NCBI RefSeq assembly: GCF_001886195.1 | Contig: NZ_JXLB01000004.1 | Span: 1-64,000, forward strand | Reading direction: 5' to 3' | Length of the DNA: 64,000 nucleotides | Source: Enterococcus ratti | Lineage (GTDB): Bacteria > Bacillota > Bacilli > Lactobacillales > Enterococcaceae | In this document: piece after piece, positions 53,335 to 62,104 of the stretch | How positions within the stretch are numbered: the stretch's first letter is position 1 | How the letters are laid out: each line of letters starts with the position of its first letter | The notes under the pieces: model-generated | Seen by the model: only the letters and a program-made list of their open reading frames with translations | The model's database searches: none | What the model was told of the DNA's origin: nothing | Position numbers and translations under genes: made by a program

Positions 53335-55251
53335 ATGAACCCTACAATTTATCATTTACAATTTGATCAAATCAAAAAAGAAGTTAAAGCTCGTGCAATT
53401 GGTCAGTATAGTAAAAGACGAATCGAAGAAATGACGTTTTCAACCAATTTGCAAACAGTAAAAAGTCGTCAGGAAGAAACGAAAGAAGCACGTTTTATTT
53501 TAGAAAGCCATCAACATGTACCTTTTATGGGATTGACTCGAATTGATTTTTTGACGGAACAGATGAAAAAAGGAATGGTGTTGACGCCTGCTGAGTTAAT
53601 TGAGTATGCAGATTTTTTAAGAAGTAGTCGAATGATTCGCAAGTTCTTTGAAAAAAATCAGTATCAAACACCATTGTTATTTTCTTATAGTAAGAATATG
53701 CCTGAACTTTTGACAGTGGAAGAGTTGATTTATCACCATATTACAAATCAAAAAATCAGTAATGATGCTTCGCGAAATCTGCGTAAAATACGCAAGCAGT
53801 TGCAACTAACTGAAAAAGAAATTCAAGATCGTTTAGTGAAATTTTTAAGACATCCGCACAATAAAGAAATGATTCAAGAAGAAATGATTGTTCAAAAAGG
53901 TGATCATTATACAATTCCAATTAAAGCAAGTTATAAAAACAGGGTGTCAGGAACGATTATTGAACAATCCAATCGAGGAATGACCGTTTTTATAGAACCG
54001 ACAGCTGTTGAAAAAGCAAGTGCCAGCTATCAATTGTTAAAAGCTGAAGAAATAGCCGAAGAATACCAAATATTGGCGTTTCTTACAGGAGCTTTAGCAG
54101 AAGAGGTGCAAGCAATTGATTTGATTGTTGAGACAGTTACACGCTTGGATATCATTTTTGCTAGAGGAAAATATAGCCGAGATCTTCAAGGTGTGACTCC
54201 TGCTATTAACAAATCAGAATACATTAAAATCAATCAAGGAAGGCATCCTTTATTGGTTAAAAATGTTGTACCATTAGATTTTGAGCTTGGTGAAAATTAC
54301 CGTGGGTTAGTGATTACAGGTGCCAATGCTGGTGGTAAGACCGTCGTATTGAAAACTGTGGGACTGTTGACATTAATGGCGATGTTTGGTTTGCAAGTGC
54401 CAGCAGAAAAAGGCACAGAATTAGCAGTTTTTGATGAAGTTTATGTAGATATGGGCGATCAACAAAACCTTGCCAATGCTTTAAGTACTTTTTCCGGGCA
54501 TATGAAGAATATTGCGGAAATATTGCGGAAAGTAAAAAGACACACGCTTGTTCTGATTGATGAAATTGGAAGTGGAACACAACCCAATGAGGGAGCTGCT
54601 TTAGCTGTTGCGATTATGGAAGCAATGTATAGCCAAGGAGCGCTTTTAGTGACAACTACTCACTATAGTGAAGTGAAAAAATATGCTAACGATCATGAAG
54701 ATTTTATGCCTGCTGCGATGGCATTTGATCGAGAAGCACTTAAGCCGAAGTATTTACTTCAAGTAGGAGCAACAGGAGAAAGTCAAGCACTTTGGATTGC
54801 TAAGAAAATGAAGATGTCTTCGATGTTAATTCAACAAGCACAATATTATATTCATCATAAAGACTACCAAATAAAGAAAAAAGAGTTTCCAAAAATAAAA
54901 GAAAAGACAAATCGTGTGAATCCAGTACAGTCGTTATTTTCAAAAGGAGATCGTGTATTTTCGACGATTCATCAAAAAGAAAGTCTAATTTATGAAGATA
55001 CCGGTGATGAAACAGTCAAAATCTATTTAGGAAAAGAATTTTTAACCGTACCTCGTAAGCGCGTAGTACTAAAAACGCGCGCAGAAAAATTATATCCGCA
55101 AGATTACGATCTTGATAGTTTATTCACGGATTTTCATATTAGAAAATGGCAAAAAGATATTGCTCGTGGTTCAAAAAAAGCTCACAAACAATTGTTAAAA
55201 GAAGCATGTGAACGTAAAGTGAGAAAACAAGTAGACGATAAATCATGCTAA
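53335..55251 (+). CDS. MutS2-like ATPase lacking the Smr domain
   Basis: A 638-residue MutS-family ATPase. It has MutS2-type N-terminal helices and clamp (about 1-290) and the ATPase domain with Walker A TGANAGGKT (Lys335), Walker B LVLIDEIGSGT (Asp409-Glu410) and TTTHYSEVK. MutS2 proteins are about 780 residues and end in a KOW-like region and an Smr nuclease domain. Here the tail after the ATPase holds only a short beta-rich segment and a basic end (KWQKDIARGSKKAHKQLLKEA). MutS2 acts on collided ribosomes or recombination intermediates; a version without Smr could not cut. AAAGGAGAG precedes the start. The structured RNA upstream probably controls it. Confidence 0.85.
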   Translation: MNPTIYHLQFDQIKKEVKARAIGQYSKRRIEEMTFSTNLQTVKSRQEETKEARFILESHQHVPFMGLTRIDFLTEQMKKGMVLTPAELIEYADFLRSSRMIRKFFEKNQYQTPLLFSYSKNMPELLTVEELIYHHITNQKISNDASRNLRKIRKQLQLTEKEIQDRLVKFLRHPHNKEMIQEEMIVQKGDHYTIPIKASYKNRVSGTIIEQSNRGMTVFIEPTAVEKASASYQLLKAEEIAEEYQILAFLTGALAEEVQAIDLIVETVTRLDIIFARGKYSRDLQGVTPAINKSEYIKINQGRHPLLVKNVVPLDFELGENYRGLVITGANAGGKTVVLKTVGLLTLMAMFGLQVPAEKGTELAVFDEVYVDMGDQQNLANALSTFSGHMKNIAEILRKVKRHTLVLIDEIGSGTQPNEGAALAVAIMEAMYSQGALLVTTTHYSEVKKYANDHEDFMPAAMAFDREALKPKYLLQVGATGESQALWIAKKMKMSSMLIQQAQYYIHHKDYQIKKKEFPKIKEKTNRVNPVQSLFSKGDRVFSTIHQKESLIYEDTGDETVKIYLGKEFLTVPRKRVVLKTRAEKLYPQDYDLDSLFTDFHIRKWQKDIARGSKKAHKQLLKEACERKVRKQVDDKSC

Positions 55252-55358
55252 TTCATCTAGTCATTGCAGCAATAAAATAAGCTAAATGTTGAACAAGAAA
55301 AAGCACAGTAAGGAAGTTAAATAACGTTAATTTGAATTGGTAAAAAAAGATAAGAACA

Positions 55359-55829
55359 ATGCCGAATCTCTTTTTGCTCTTTCGTATGGTACGCTTACCA
55401 TTTTATTACTACTTTTTTTAAACAATCTTTTTTTCTTGCAGTAATGTTCATAGTAATTTTAGGAGTTACTGATTATTTACATGGGCTAATTACGCACAAA
55501 TTTAATCAAATGACTGAGTTAGGAAAAATACTTGATCCTGTGACAGATAAACTGAAACAACTTGTATTAATTTTATCACTTTTATGGCATTTCCATCAAT
55601 TTGGAGGTTATTGACTATTTTTAGTGAAAAAGGGATTTATGCTGTTTGTAAGAATAAACGGGTGAAGAAAAAATGTGAAGTTAAGATGGTTCAAAATAGT
55701 GTGGTAAGGTAGCCACGACAATTATTTGCAGCGATATGCTTCTTTATTGTTATTTCCTCAGTTATCAAAAACATGGATTTTATATTTTTTGGAATATCGC
55801 AGATTATTAAAATAGCCGATTCACGATAG
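55359..55829 (+). pseudogene. Relic of a CDP-alcohol phosphatidyltransferase (PgsA-like)
   Basis: Wording of the family survives in several frames: MPNLFLLFRMVRLPF (from 55359), VTDYLHGLITHKFNQMTELG followed by KILDPVTDKLKQLVLILSLLW, and later membrane segments. The catalytic signature DGx2ARx8Gx3Dx3D is eroded: the DG and AR positions read HG and TH, while GKILDPVTD is kept. Stops and frameshifts break it, so no product is expected. Confidence 0.8.
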
Positions 55830-55927
55830 AAAAAAGAATTAGAAGTGCATCTTATCTAGATCTGAATGCAGTGTAAGCTAAAAAGTATTTCGTCATTAGT
55901 ACAGGTCTATTTATCAAATTACAACAG

Positions 55928-55990
55928 AACTGACCTTCCAAATGATTGGATTTTTCATCTGATGATTTTTAAAGGTCAGTTTTTTTATAG
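55928..55990 (+). terminator. Terminator after the relic gene
   Basis: AACTGACCTT (55928-55937) and AAGGTCAGTT (55972-55981) form a perfect 10-bp stem followed by seven T. Confidence 0.8.
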
Positions 55991-56238
55991 AGTAACTTAG
56001 CCGATACTTTTTGTCGGCATTCAATAAGAATTAGCTAGTACAACAATCTTTTTTAAACAAAAAGGTTGGATTTGATTTCTTACAATATAGAAGTACAAAA
56101 AAATCTGTATTTAAGATAGCAGGGATTCTTTTGCTGTGGTAAATGGCAAGTGTTATTTTAAGAACTATTTTAATTATCTACTGATATTGTTTTGATTTTA
56201 ACTATTTTCTTCATAGAATACTGTTTGTCTTAAGTTTG
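55991..56238. other. Intergenic stretch
   Basis: About 250 bases of AT-rich DNA; nothing recognised. Confidence 0.4.
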
Positions 56239-56499
56239 TTATTTTTTGATGATCATGTTGATCGCTTGTTTCATTTTTTTTTCCTGTTCTTCAGGACTGT
56301 TTTCTGGATGCTCGAAACAATCTTTTAAATTTTCCGCCACGATCATACCCATTACGCGATCAATGCTGGAACGAACGGCACTTAATTGCGTTATAATAGC
56401 CATACATTCCTTATTTTCTTCAATCATTTTTTGAATTCCTCGAATTTGTCCTTCTGTACGTTTTAAACGATTGATGATATTTTTTTCATTGATTTCCAT
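56239..56499 (-). CDS. CstR-like persulfide-sensing repressor (CsoR family)
   Basis: An 86-residue all-helical repressor of the DUF156 family. It begins INRLKRTEGQIRGIQKMIEE and has the two conserved cysteines Cys32 and Cys61. Copper-sensing CsoR has His-x-x-x-Cys at the second site; here the His position is Asn57 (NLKDC). That is the hallmark of CstR, which senses sulfane sulfur by linking its two cysteines. GGAGGA precedes the start. It is divergent from a rhodanese gene, and operator-like ATACC/GGTAT sites lie in front of both genes, matching the known cst arrangement in staphylococci and E. faecalis. Confidence 0.85.
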   Translation of the reverse strand: MEINEKNIINRLKRTEGQIRGIQKMIEENKECMAIITQLSAVRSSIDRVMGMIVAENLKDCFEHPENSPEEQEKKMKQAINMIIKK

Positions 56500-56530
56500 A
56501 AGAAATCCTCCCTCACTTTTTATTGAGATG

Positions 56531-56547
56531 ATACCCTTTCTAGGTAT
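56531..56547. promoter_or_regulatory. CstR operator, cstR-proximal
   Basis: ATACC and GGTAT are separated by seven bases (ATACCCTTTCTAGGTAT), 32 bases upstream of the cstR start codon. This resembles CsoR/CstR operators. Confidence 0.65.
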
Positions 56548-56585
56548 ATTTTGTAAATAGATAAATTATTTTTTAAATTGAATAG

Positions 56586-56630
56586 TTGACAATTAACCTT
56601 TATTTGTGTTGAATATACCCCGACAGGTAT
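56586..56630 (+). promoter_or_regulatory. Rhodanese promoter with CstR operator
   Basis: TTGACA (56586-56591) is followed after 17 bases by TTGAAT. Overlapping and following it, ATACCCCGACAGGTAT (56615-56630) is the second operator-like palindrome, so repression of the rhodanese gene is expected until persulfide is sensed. Confidence 0.65.
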
Positions 56631-56660
56631 TTATAATTTGAAAATAAGGTGGAAATAAAA

Positions 56661-56972
56661 ATGGTTCTATTTCAAACGATCAAATCAATTTCAACAACAG
56701 AATTAAAAGGAAAGTTACACGCTTCAATTCAGTTGATTGATGTCAGAACTCCCGCAGAATACCAACAGGGGCATATCAAACAAGCAAAAAATATTCCTTT
56801 ACAACAGATTATGAGCTTTAAAGGAAAGCAAGAGGAACCCGTGTATTTAATTTGCCAGTCAGGTATGCGTAGTAAGCAAGCGAGCAAAATACTAAAGAAA
56901 ATGGGTTATGAAGTAATTAATGTACGTGGTGGAATGAATCAATGGATAGAACCAACAATAGGAGGGAAATAA
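56661..56972 (+). CDS. Single-domain rhodanese (sulfurtransferase)
   Basis: A 103-residue rhodanese-fold protein. The active-site loop is ICQSGMRS with the catalytic cysteine at 65, and LIDVRTPAEYQQGHI is the family's N-terminal signature. It moves sulfane sulfur from persulfides to acceptors. I place the start at the ATG at 56661 after AAGGTGG, rather than the in-frame GTG inside that site. Together with the divergent CstR-like repressor it forms a minimal sulfide/persulfide response unit; no persulfide dioxygenase or CoA-persulfide reductase follows. Confidence 0.88.
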   Translation: MVLFQTIKSISTTELKGKLHASIQLIDVRTPAEYQQGHIKQAKNIPLQQIMSFKGKQEEPVYLICQSGMRSKQASKILKKMGYEVINVRGGMNQWIEPTIGGK

Positions 56973-58127
56973 ATTACCAAAATGTCTTCCAGCAAATCAA
57001 GTAGATGATATGAAGTGATGAATATTTACTGTTTTATATCATCTATCTTGTCTGTACGAATAAAGAGACCAAGCGCAATATCTGTTTAACGTTTGATGAA
57101 ACTTAAGCCATTTTTAATTCTGCAATTTCATTCGAAGTAATTGAAAACTGTTTTACAGCTGCAAGTCGTTTAGTAACATGATATATTTAATGAATAGCTA
57201 TCAATTGAGTAGGGCAATCACAGCTCTTTTTAAACACTATTCAGGAGAAAAAGATGTGATTGTGCATGTGAGTTTCTATGATAATGAATCTGAATTTGTT
57301 ACTTTTGAATCTGGCCAATTTACTTATTTAGGGGGATAGATCCATAGACGTGGAATCTACCTACCGATTCGTGCGAATATTTTTAGAATGAAAGGTCTTG
57401 TCGAATCTATATTTTTTGTGTAAACGCAATAATAGTTTCTTTTTTGACTTGTTAATTGCGTCATTTCACAATTCCTCCTATTCTTATAATAAGTATATTA
57501 TTATAAGAAAATGTCAGTCTCAATGATTTCAAAAATTCACTTTTTCTTTTTGGAGCCTCAACTTGCAGTATTATTTTCGAAGAATTAATTTTTCGTTTTT
57601 GCATGTTTGATTTCTTTTCAACAAAAAGTGCAGTTTATTTCAATTTTCGTTTCGTCATTTTTGCTTGCCATTGTTCATGAAGAAAATGAGGAGAGATAAT
57701 TAGTTTTTAAATGCTGCAAAAAAACTTTCTTTGTAAGCTAAAAATAAATCAGAAAAAGACAACTTTTTATAGGAAAAATAAGGAGTTGTTCTTTTTTATT
57801 TTTATAGAATTGAAGCATAGCAGTATTTACATTTTTTAGTCATACCAATTCTTAGCATCTTCTCTTTTTGTAGCGAAGAAAGTTTTAGATGATGCTTTTT
57901 CAGTGCGTCTAATATTTTTTTTAAATTACCTTTTACATCATTTTTGGCGAATTATTTAACAGCTTTTTTATAAAGGAAAGAGGTTAATTTATTAAAAAAA
58001 TGTTAACAAACACCATTTATACATGAACGAAGAAAAAAAGTTATTATAATCAATATCAGTGTATTTGAATGAGTCTTCTTAACTAGCTAGAAAAAAGAAT
58101 CCATTTATTTTCTAAGGAGGAAGAAAA
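56973..58127. other. Decayed intergenic region
   Basis: About 1.15 kb with relics. On the plus strand from about 57190 a coherent text begins MNSYQLSRAITALFKHYSGE and, after a stop, continues RRGIYLPIRANIFRMKG (to about 57405). On the minus strand at about 57960-57803 a text reads KGNLKKILDALKKHHLKLSS and ends KCKYCYASIL. I cannot name either family. A hairpin with T-run (GACAACT/AGTTGTTC, about 57757-57800) also occurs. Confidence 0.5.
57361..57509 (-). other. Palindromic operator with RBS and a 35-codon frame
   Basis: TTCTTATAATAA (57481-57492) and TTATTATAAGAA (57498-57509) form a perfect palindrome. On the minus strand it is followed by AGGAGG and an ATG at 57468. The frame reads MTQLTSQKRNYYCVYTKN and stops after 35 codons at 57361. 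It looks like the regulated start of a gene whose body has been lost. Confidence 0.5.
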
Positions 58128-58637
58128 ATGAAGAAGCAGGTAAAAAGAGAAGAAGTGGCGAATCTTTTAATTAAAGATAAGTTTTTTTCTAAGGAAAACT
58201 ATTGGCTAAAAGTTAAGCAATGGCTAATTGCTATTATTGGCTGGTGTGGTGTAATTTTTCCTTTTGTATGGGTAGAAAAATCCTTCCATGCTTCCATGGA
58301 AGGAAAAGGATTTCAGTGGCATTCATTTCCAGAAGCTCGAAGAACTTTTTATTTTTTGTTGTTCTTTTTAGCAGTAGCATTTATAGTGTTTGTTTTACTA
58401 TTTTTATTGATGACACGTTGGAATAATCGTCGTTATAAAGAGACGTTAATCAGTGAAAAAATGTATGACGAACAAAAATTAGAAAAGCGTCGGGAAATCT
58501 TAGAAGTTGAATTTACTCGGCGTTTTGGATCAAAAGAAGAACGAGAAACTATTTGTTATTATGTAGTATCAAAAGAGCAAAACTTTGAGAAGGATTTAAT
58601 TGAAAATCTCTATAAACAAGAAGGAGTCGAAATATAA
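58128..58637 (+). CDS. Two-helix membrane partner of the PgaC-like glycosyltransferase
   Basis: A 169-residue protein with two membrane helices (about residues 30-48 and 78-103) and long charged cytoplasmic ends. TAAGGAGGAA precedes the start, and its stop codon overlaps the start of the glycosyltransferase gene (TAATG). In poly-N-acetylglucosamine systems a small two-helix protein (PgaD or IcaD) supports the synthase. The layout here is the same, but sequence similarity to PgaD is not evident to me, so this role is inferred from context. Confidence 0.7.
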   Translation: MKKQVKREEVANLLIKDKFFSKENYWLKVKQWLIAIIGWCGVIFPFVWVEKSFHASMEGKGFQWHSFPEARRTFYFLLFFLAVAFIVFVLLFLLMTRWNNRRYKETLISEKMYDEQKLEKRREILEVEFTRRFGSKEERETICYYVVSKEQNFEKDLIENLYKQEGVEI

Positions 58638-59941
58638 TGGAAAGAATGGTCCATACGGGAAATGAGCTCTTTGATTTTGTCCTGACGATGAGCTATTTCT
58701 TATTGATCTCTTACCCTATTCTGGGAAGTTTTGCTTGGTTTATTGGGGTATTATGCTACGATTTTTTATTTAAATATAAACATATTGAGTGGGCAGAGAT
58801 TCCAACAGCTATCGAACCTTTTATTACGATCATGGTGCCTGCACATAATGAAGAAGTAGTTATTGAAGAAACGATTACTTATTTAATGACTAAAATCAAC
58901 TATGGAAATTATGAAGTATTAGTCACAGATGATGGTTCAACGGATCGAACACCGGAAATATTGGAGCGTTTAAGAAAGAAATACGCCAATTTACGTGTTG
59001 TACGAATTGAGAAAAATAAAGGAAAAGCTCATGCATTTGATATTGGTATGGCTTTTGCAAAAGGAAAATTGATCTTAAGCAATGATGCAGATACAGTTCC
59101 CGAGCCGGATGCTTTGTCACGCTACGTCAATTATTTTATTCGCCCAGGAGGAAGAAATATTTCAGCTGTTACAGCAAACATGGATGTAAAAAATCGTACC
59201 TCCATTCTTGGAAAATCACAAACGGTTGAATTTTCTAGTATTGTCGGCATCATTAAGCGAACACAGTCAGCTGTTTTTGGTGGACTTTATGCTTACAGCG
59301 GTGCCAACACCATGTATCGAAAAGACGCATTAATCGACGTTGGAGGCTCTCGTCAAGATCGCGCAACAGAAGACATAAGTATTGCTTGGGATCATCAATT
59401 AAATGGCTGGATTTCTGTCTTTGCACCGACAATTATCTTCTTTATGGAAGTTCCTGTAAGTTTACGCATGCTTTACCGTCAGAGAAAACGTTGGGCTAAA
59501 GGGGGAACAGAAGTATGGCTAACAAATTTTAAAAAAGTCCTTTTTCATCCTTTTGAAAACTTAGGTAGGACGATGATGTTTATTGATCAAACATTTAGTA
59601 TCCTTTGGTCGCTTTTCTTTTGTCTCTCATTTCTTGTGTTTATTATTTTAATAGGAAGCTATCTTTATCAAGGAAATGTTGAACAAGTTTATAAAACTTT
59701 AACGATCAGTTTTATTTTTATTTGTTTTGAAATGATTTCAGGCATCTTTCAATTGGTTGCTTCTTTGTTGGTAGATGATCAGGGTCGAAAATTAAAGTAT
59801 CTTTTATTTGCGCCTTTATATATGTTGTTATTTTGGATGGTCAATGCCGTTACCATTTTGACTACTTTTATTCCAGCTATAAAAACGATTTTGGGGTACG
59901 GCAGTGGGACATGGAAAAGTCCAGAACGAAAAAGCGAATAG
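58637..59941 (+). CDS. PgaC/IcaA-like processive glycosyltransferase (GT2)
   Basis: A 434-residue membrane glycosyltransferase. After an N-terminal helix (about 18-45) comes the GT2 catalytic domain: DDGSTD (98-103), DAD (150-152), TED (243-245) and QRKRW (281-285), the full set of processive synthase residues. Three to four C-terminal helices should form the export channel. This is the architecture of poly-beta-1,6-N-acetylglucosamine synthase and hyaluronan/cellulose-type synthases. There is no deacetylase or PgaA/IcaC-like gene next to it, so the polymer is uncertain. It may make a biofilm or wall polysaccharide. Confidence 0.88.
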   Translation: MERMVHTGNELFDFVLTMSYFLLISYPILGSFAWFIGVLCYDFLFKYKHIEWAEIPTAIEPFITIMVPAHNEEVVIEETITYLMTKINYGNYEVLVTDDGSTDRTPEILERLRKKYANLRVVRIEKNKGKAHAFDIGMAFAKGKLILSNDADTVPEPDALSRYVNYFIRPGGRNISAVTANMDVKNRTSILGKSQTVEFSSIVGIIKRTQSAVFGGLYAYSGANTMYRKDALIDVGGSRQDRATEDISIAWDHQLNGWISVFAPTIIFFMEVPVSLRMLYRQRKRWAKGGTEVWLTNFKKVLFHPFENLGRTMMFIDQTFSILWSLFFCLSFLVFIILIGSYLYQGNVEQVYKTLTISFIFICFEMISGIFQLVASLLVDDQGRKLKYLLFAPLYMLLFWMVNAVTILTTFIPAIKTILGYGSGTWKSPERKSE

Positions 59942-59990
59942 TTCTAATGTGAGAAGGCAAGCTACTTGCCGTTTATAAAAAAAGAAATTG

Positions 59991-60034
59991 GAACAATGAT
60001 CAGAAGAACAGCTGATTGTTGTTCTATTTTTTTA
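59991..60034 (+). terminator. Terminator of the PgaC-like unit
   Basis: GAACAATGATCAG pairs with CTGATTGTTGTTC (one bulge) across eight bases, followed by ATTTTTTT. A smaller hairpin GGCAAGCTACTTGCC (59957-59971) lies upstream. Confidence 0.8.
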
Positions 60035-60094
60035 TTTGCTTTTAGAGTATACTTGAATGATTTATATAGAAAAAATTTCTTTTTTATACAATTT

Positions 60095-60123
60095 TTTTCA
60101 TGTATGATTATTTTAACTATAAA
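60095..60123 (+). promoter_or_regulatory. Likely promoter of the HldE-like gene
   Basis: TTTTCA (60095-60100) and TATAAA (60118-60123) are 17 bases apart. The leader that follows contains TCCATGT/ACATGGA (60138-60177) with an inner CTATT/AATAG hairpin. Confidence 0.5.
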
Positions 60124-60242
60124 TAACTGAGTAGATTTCCATGTCTATTGTTTAATAGAAAAAAGGGTACACATGGAGCAACGCTCGATAAGTAGTATCT
60201 ATTTGAGTAATTGACTTGGACATTTACTGTTTATTTTAAGGA

Positions 60243-61622
60243 GTGATTTTTATATACCATGAATTTAAAAATGGGAAAACCATTGTAGTTATAGGCGATA
60301 TTATATTAGACCATTATATAAAAAATAACAAATCTCACTTTTATTTGGGGGGAGCTGCTAACGTAGCAGTAAATATAGCAAATACTAAAACAAATGTTTA
60401 TTTAATCGGGTTATTAGGAAATGATAGAAGAGGACATCTTATTTTAAAAAAACTTATAAAACAAAAGATAAACACGTCACTAGTTATTCAAGAAAGGATA
60501 TACAAAACAAATTATAAAAAAAGAAACATTACTAAATCAGGAGAAATTTCGTTACTATCGAGTATTGATAATGCTGTTAAAATTAGCTTCGATCATTGGA
60601 ATTTTATTATTGAAGAAGTTATTAAAATAATGGACAGAGTAGATTTATTTGTAGTTTCAGATTATCAAAAAGGCATGATAGATAAAAATATCTGGAAAAA
60701 ACTAATAGAATTAGCAGATAGGCATAACAAAAGAGTAATTGTAGATAGTAAAAGTGAGTTGTCTATATTTAAAAATGCTTACTTGATAAAACCTAACTTG
60801 AATGAACTTCAAAATTATTGTGCACGTCAAATAATTTCTGAAGTGGATATCTATGAAGCTTCCCATAAACTAATGGAGGTGACAAAGAGTAAGGTCATTT
60901 TAACTACTTGTGGTAAGTCAGGGATGCACTGGTTTAATAAAACTGGTAAAAGTTTATTTAAAAAAGCAGATACAAAAAAGTGTATAAATGATTTAGGTGC
61001 AGGTGATACGGTATTATCTTATGTCGCTTTTGGATTAGTGCACTTTTTTTCTGAAGAAAATATTATTAAATTGGCTAATTTAGCAGCTGCGGAACAAGTG
61101 AATTCCTTGTTTACTAAAAGAATTTCTTTTGAAAAAGTCATGGAAAAATACTTTTATATGAATAAAAAGATAATAGATAAAAATAATCTATGTTTATTAA
61201 GAAATCATCTAAAAAATAAAACCATTGTTTTTACTAATGGCTGTTTTGATTTATTACATGTAGGACATGTTAGACTTTTAAAGTACGCTGCTCAATTAGG
61301 AAATATTTTAGTTGTAGGAGTAAATAGTGATTTATCTGTAGCCAAAATAAAAGGAAATGCTAGACCTATTATTAAGTTAAAAGAAAGAATAGAATTATTA
61401 TCTAGTTTAGAATGTGTTGATTATATTGTTTGTTTTGATGAAATTAAACCAATAGAATTGATAAAAGTATTGAAACCAGATATTTTAGTTAAAGGGCTAG
61501 ACTATTTAGACAGGGATTTTTCAGGAAAGAAAGAAGTAGAAGAACTTGGCGGTAAAGTTTTTCTCTGCCCTTTTGCTGCTAATGTATCAACTACTGATAT
61601 AATTAAGAAGATAAACTCATAA
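60243..61622 (+). CDS. HldE-like bifunctional heptose-7-phosphate kinase / nucleotidyltransferase
   Basis: About 459 residues with both HldE domains. The N-terminal PfkB-type kinase has GGAANVAVNIA (36-46), SDYQKGMID and the catalytic GAGD (Asp255). The C-terminal nucleotidyltransferase has TNGCFDLLHVGHV (HxGH at 339-342), NSDLSVAKIKG, and ends STTDIIKKI. In Gram-negatives HldE makes ADP-heptose for LPS cores. The segment ISPEAPVPV, usual between the first strand and GGAANVA, is missing (between residues 30 and 33). No gmhA, gmhB or hldD is in the window. The start is uncertain: GTG at 60243 lies inside AAGGAG, while the nearest ATG (60259) is out of frame. The gene is more AT-rich than its neighbours, suggesting transfer. 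Confidence 0.82.
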   Translation: MIFIYHEFKNGKTIVVIGDIILDHYIKNNKSHFYLGGAANVAVNIANTKTNVYLIGLLGNDRRGHLILKKLIKQKINTSLVIQERIYKTNYKKRNITKSGEISLLSSIDNAVKISFDHWNFIIEEVIKIMDRVDLFVVSDYQKGMIDKNIWKKLIELADRHNKRVIVDSKSELSIFKNAYLIKPNLNELQNYCARQIISEVDIYEASHKLMEVTKSKVILTTCGKSGMHWFNKTGKSLFKKADTKKCINDLGAGDTVLSYVAFGLVHFFSEENIIKLANLAAAEQVNSLFTKRISFEKVMEKYFYMNKKIIDKNNLCLLRNHLKNKTIVFTNGCFDLLHVGHVRLLKYAAQLGNILVVGVNSDLSVAKIKGNARPIIKLKERIELLSSLECVDYIVCFDEIKPIELIKVLKPDILVKGLDYLDRDFSGKKEVEELGGKVFLCPFAANVSTTDIIKKINS

Positions 61623-62104
61623 TTTATAATTGTATTTTATAGTAAAAGAATATTTTTATAGTGGAAAATAATCACACAAGTAAAAAATAATAGTTCAATT
61701 TATTGTTTTTGGTGCAGATAGGAACAATAATTCTTCAGTTACGCTTAATAATTACAATAGTTATCTTACATTTGAAAGTAATTGTAATGTCTATAAATCC
61801 TATAATAGACATGTAGATAATAGGAGGGAAATATGGAAGACATCAGTTGGTTGCGCTTTCTAAAAAGAAAGTAGAGGCTAGAAACAACAATTGAAAAAGA
61901 AGCAGAATTGTCCTACTTTTTTGATTTTATAGTATGTAAAAGTACTCATTCATGGGAGGCTAAAGAAACTAAATTTATCAAAGAAAAAAGGTACTAGCAT
62001 TGACAAATTTAAGAAAATACAGGAAGAGTCTCTAATGAATAGAGAAGATAGATCTGTTTTTAATGAGTAATATTAAAATCAGATCTTTTTCTTTATAGCT
62101 TTTT
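61623..62104. other. Intergenic stretch with a gene relic
   Basis: AT-rich. From 61833 an RBS-ATG (GGAGGGAAATATGG) opens MEDISWLRFLKRK, stops, and continues RLETTIEKEAELSYFFDFIV in the same frame, ending in several stops near 61995. The family was not recognised. Confidence 0.4.
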
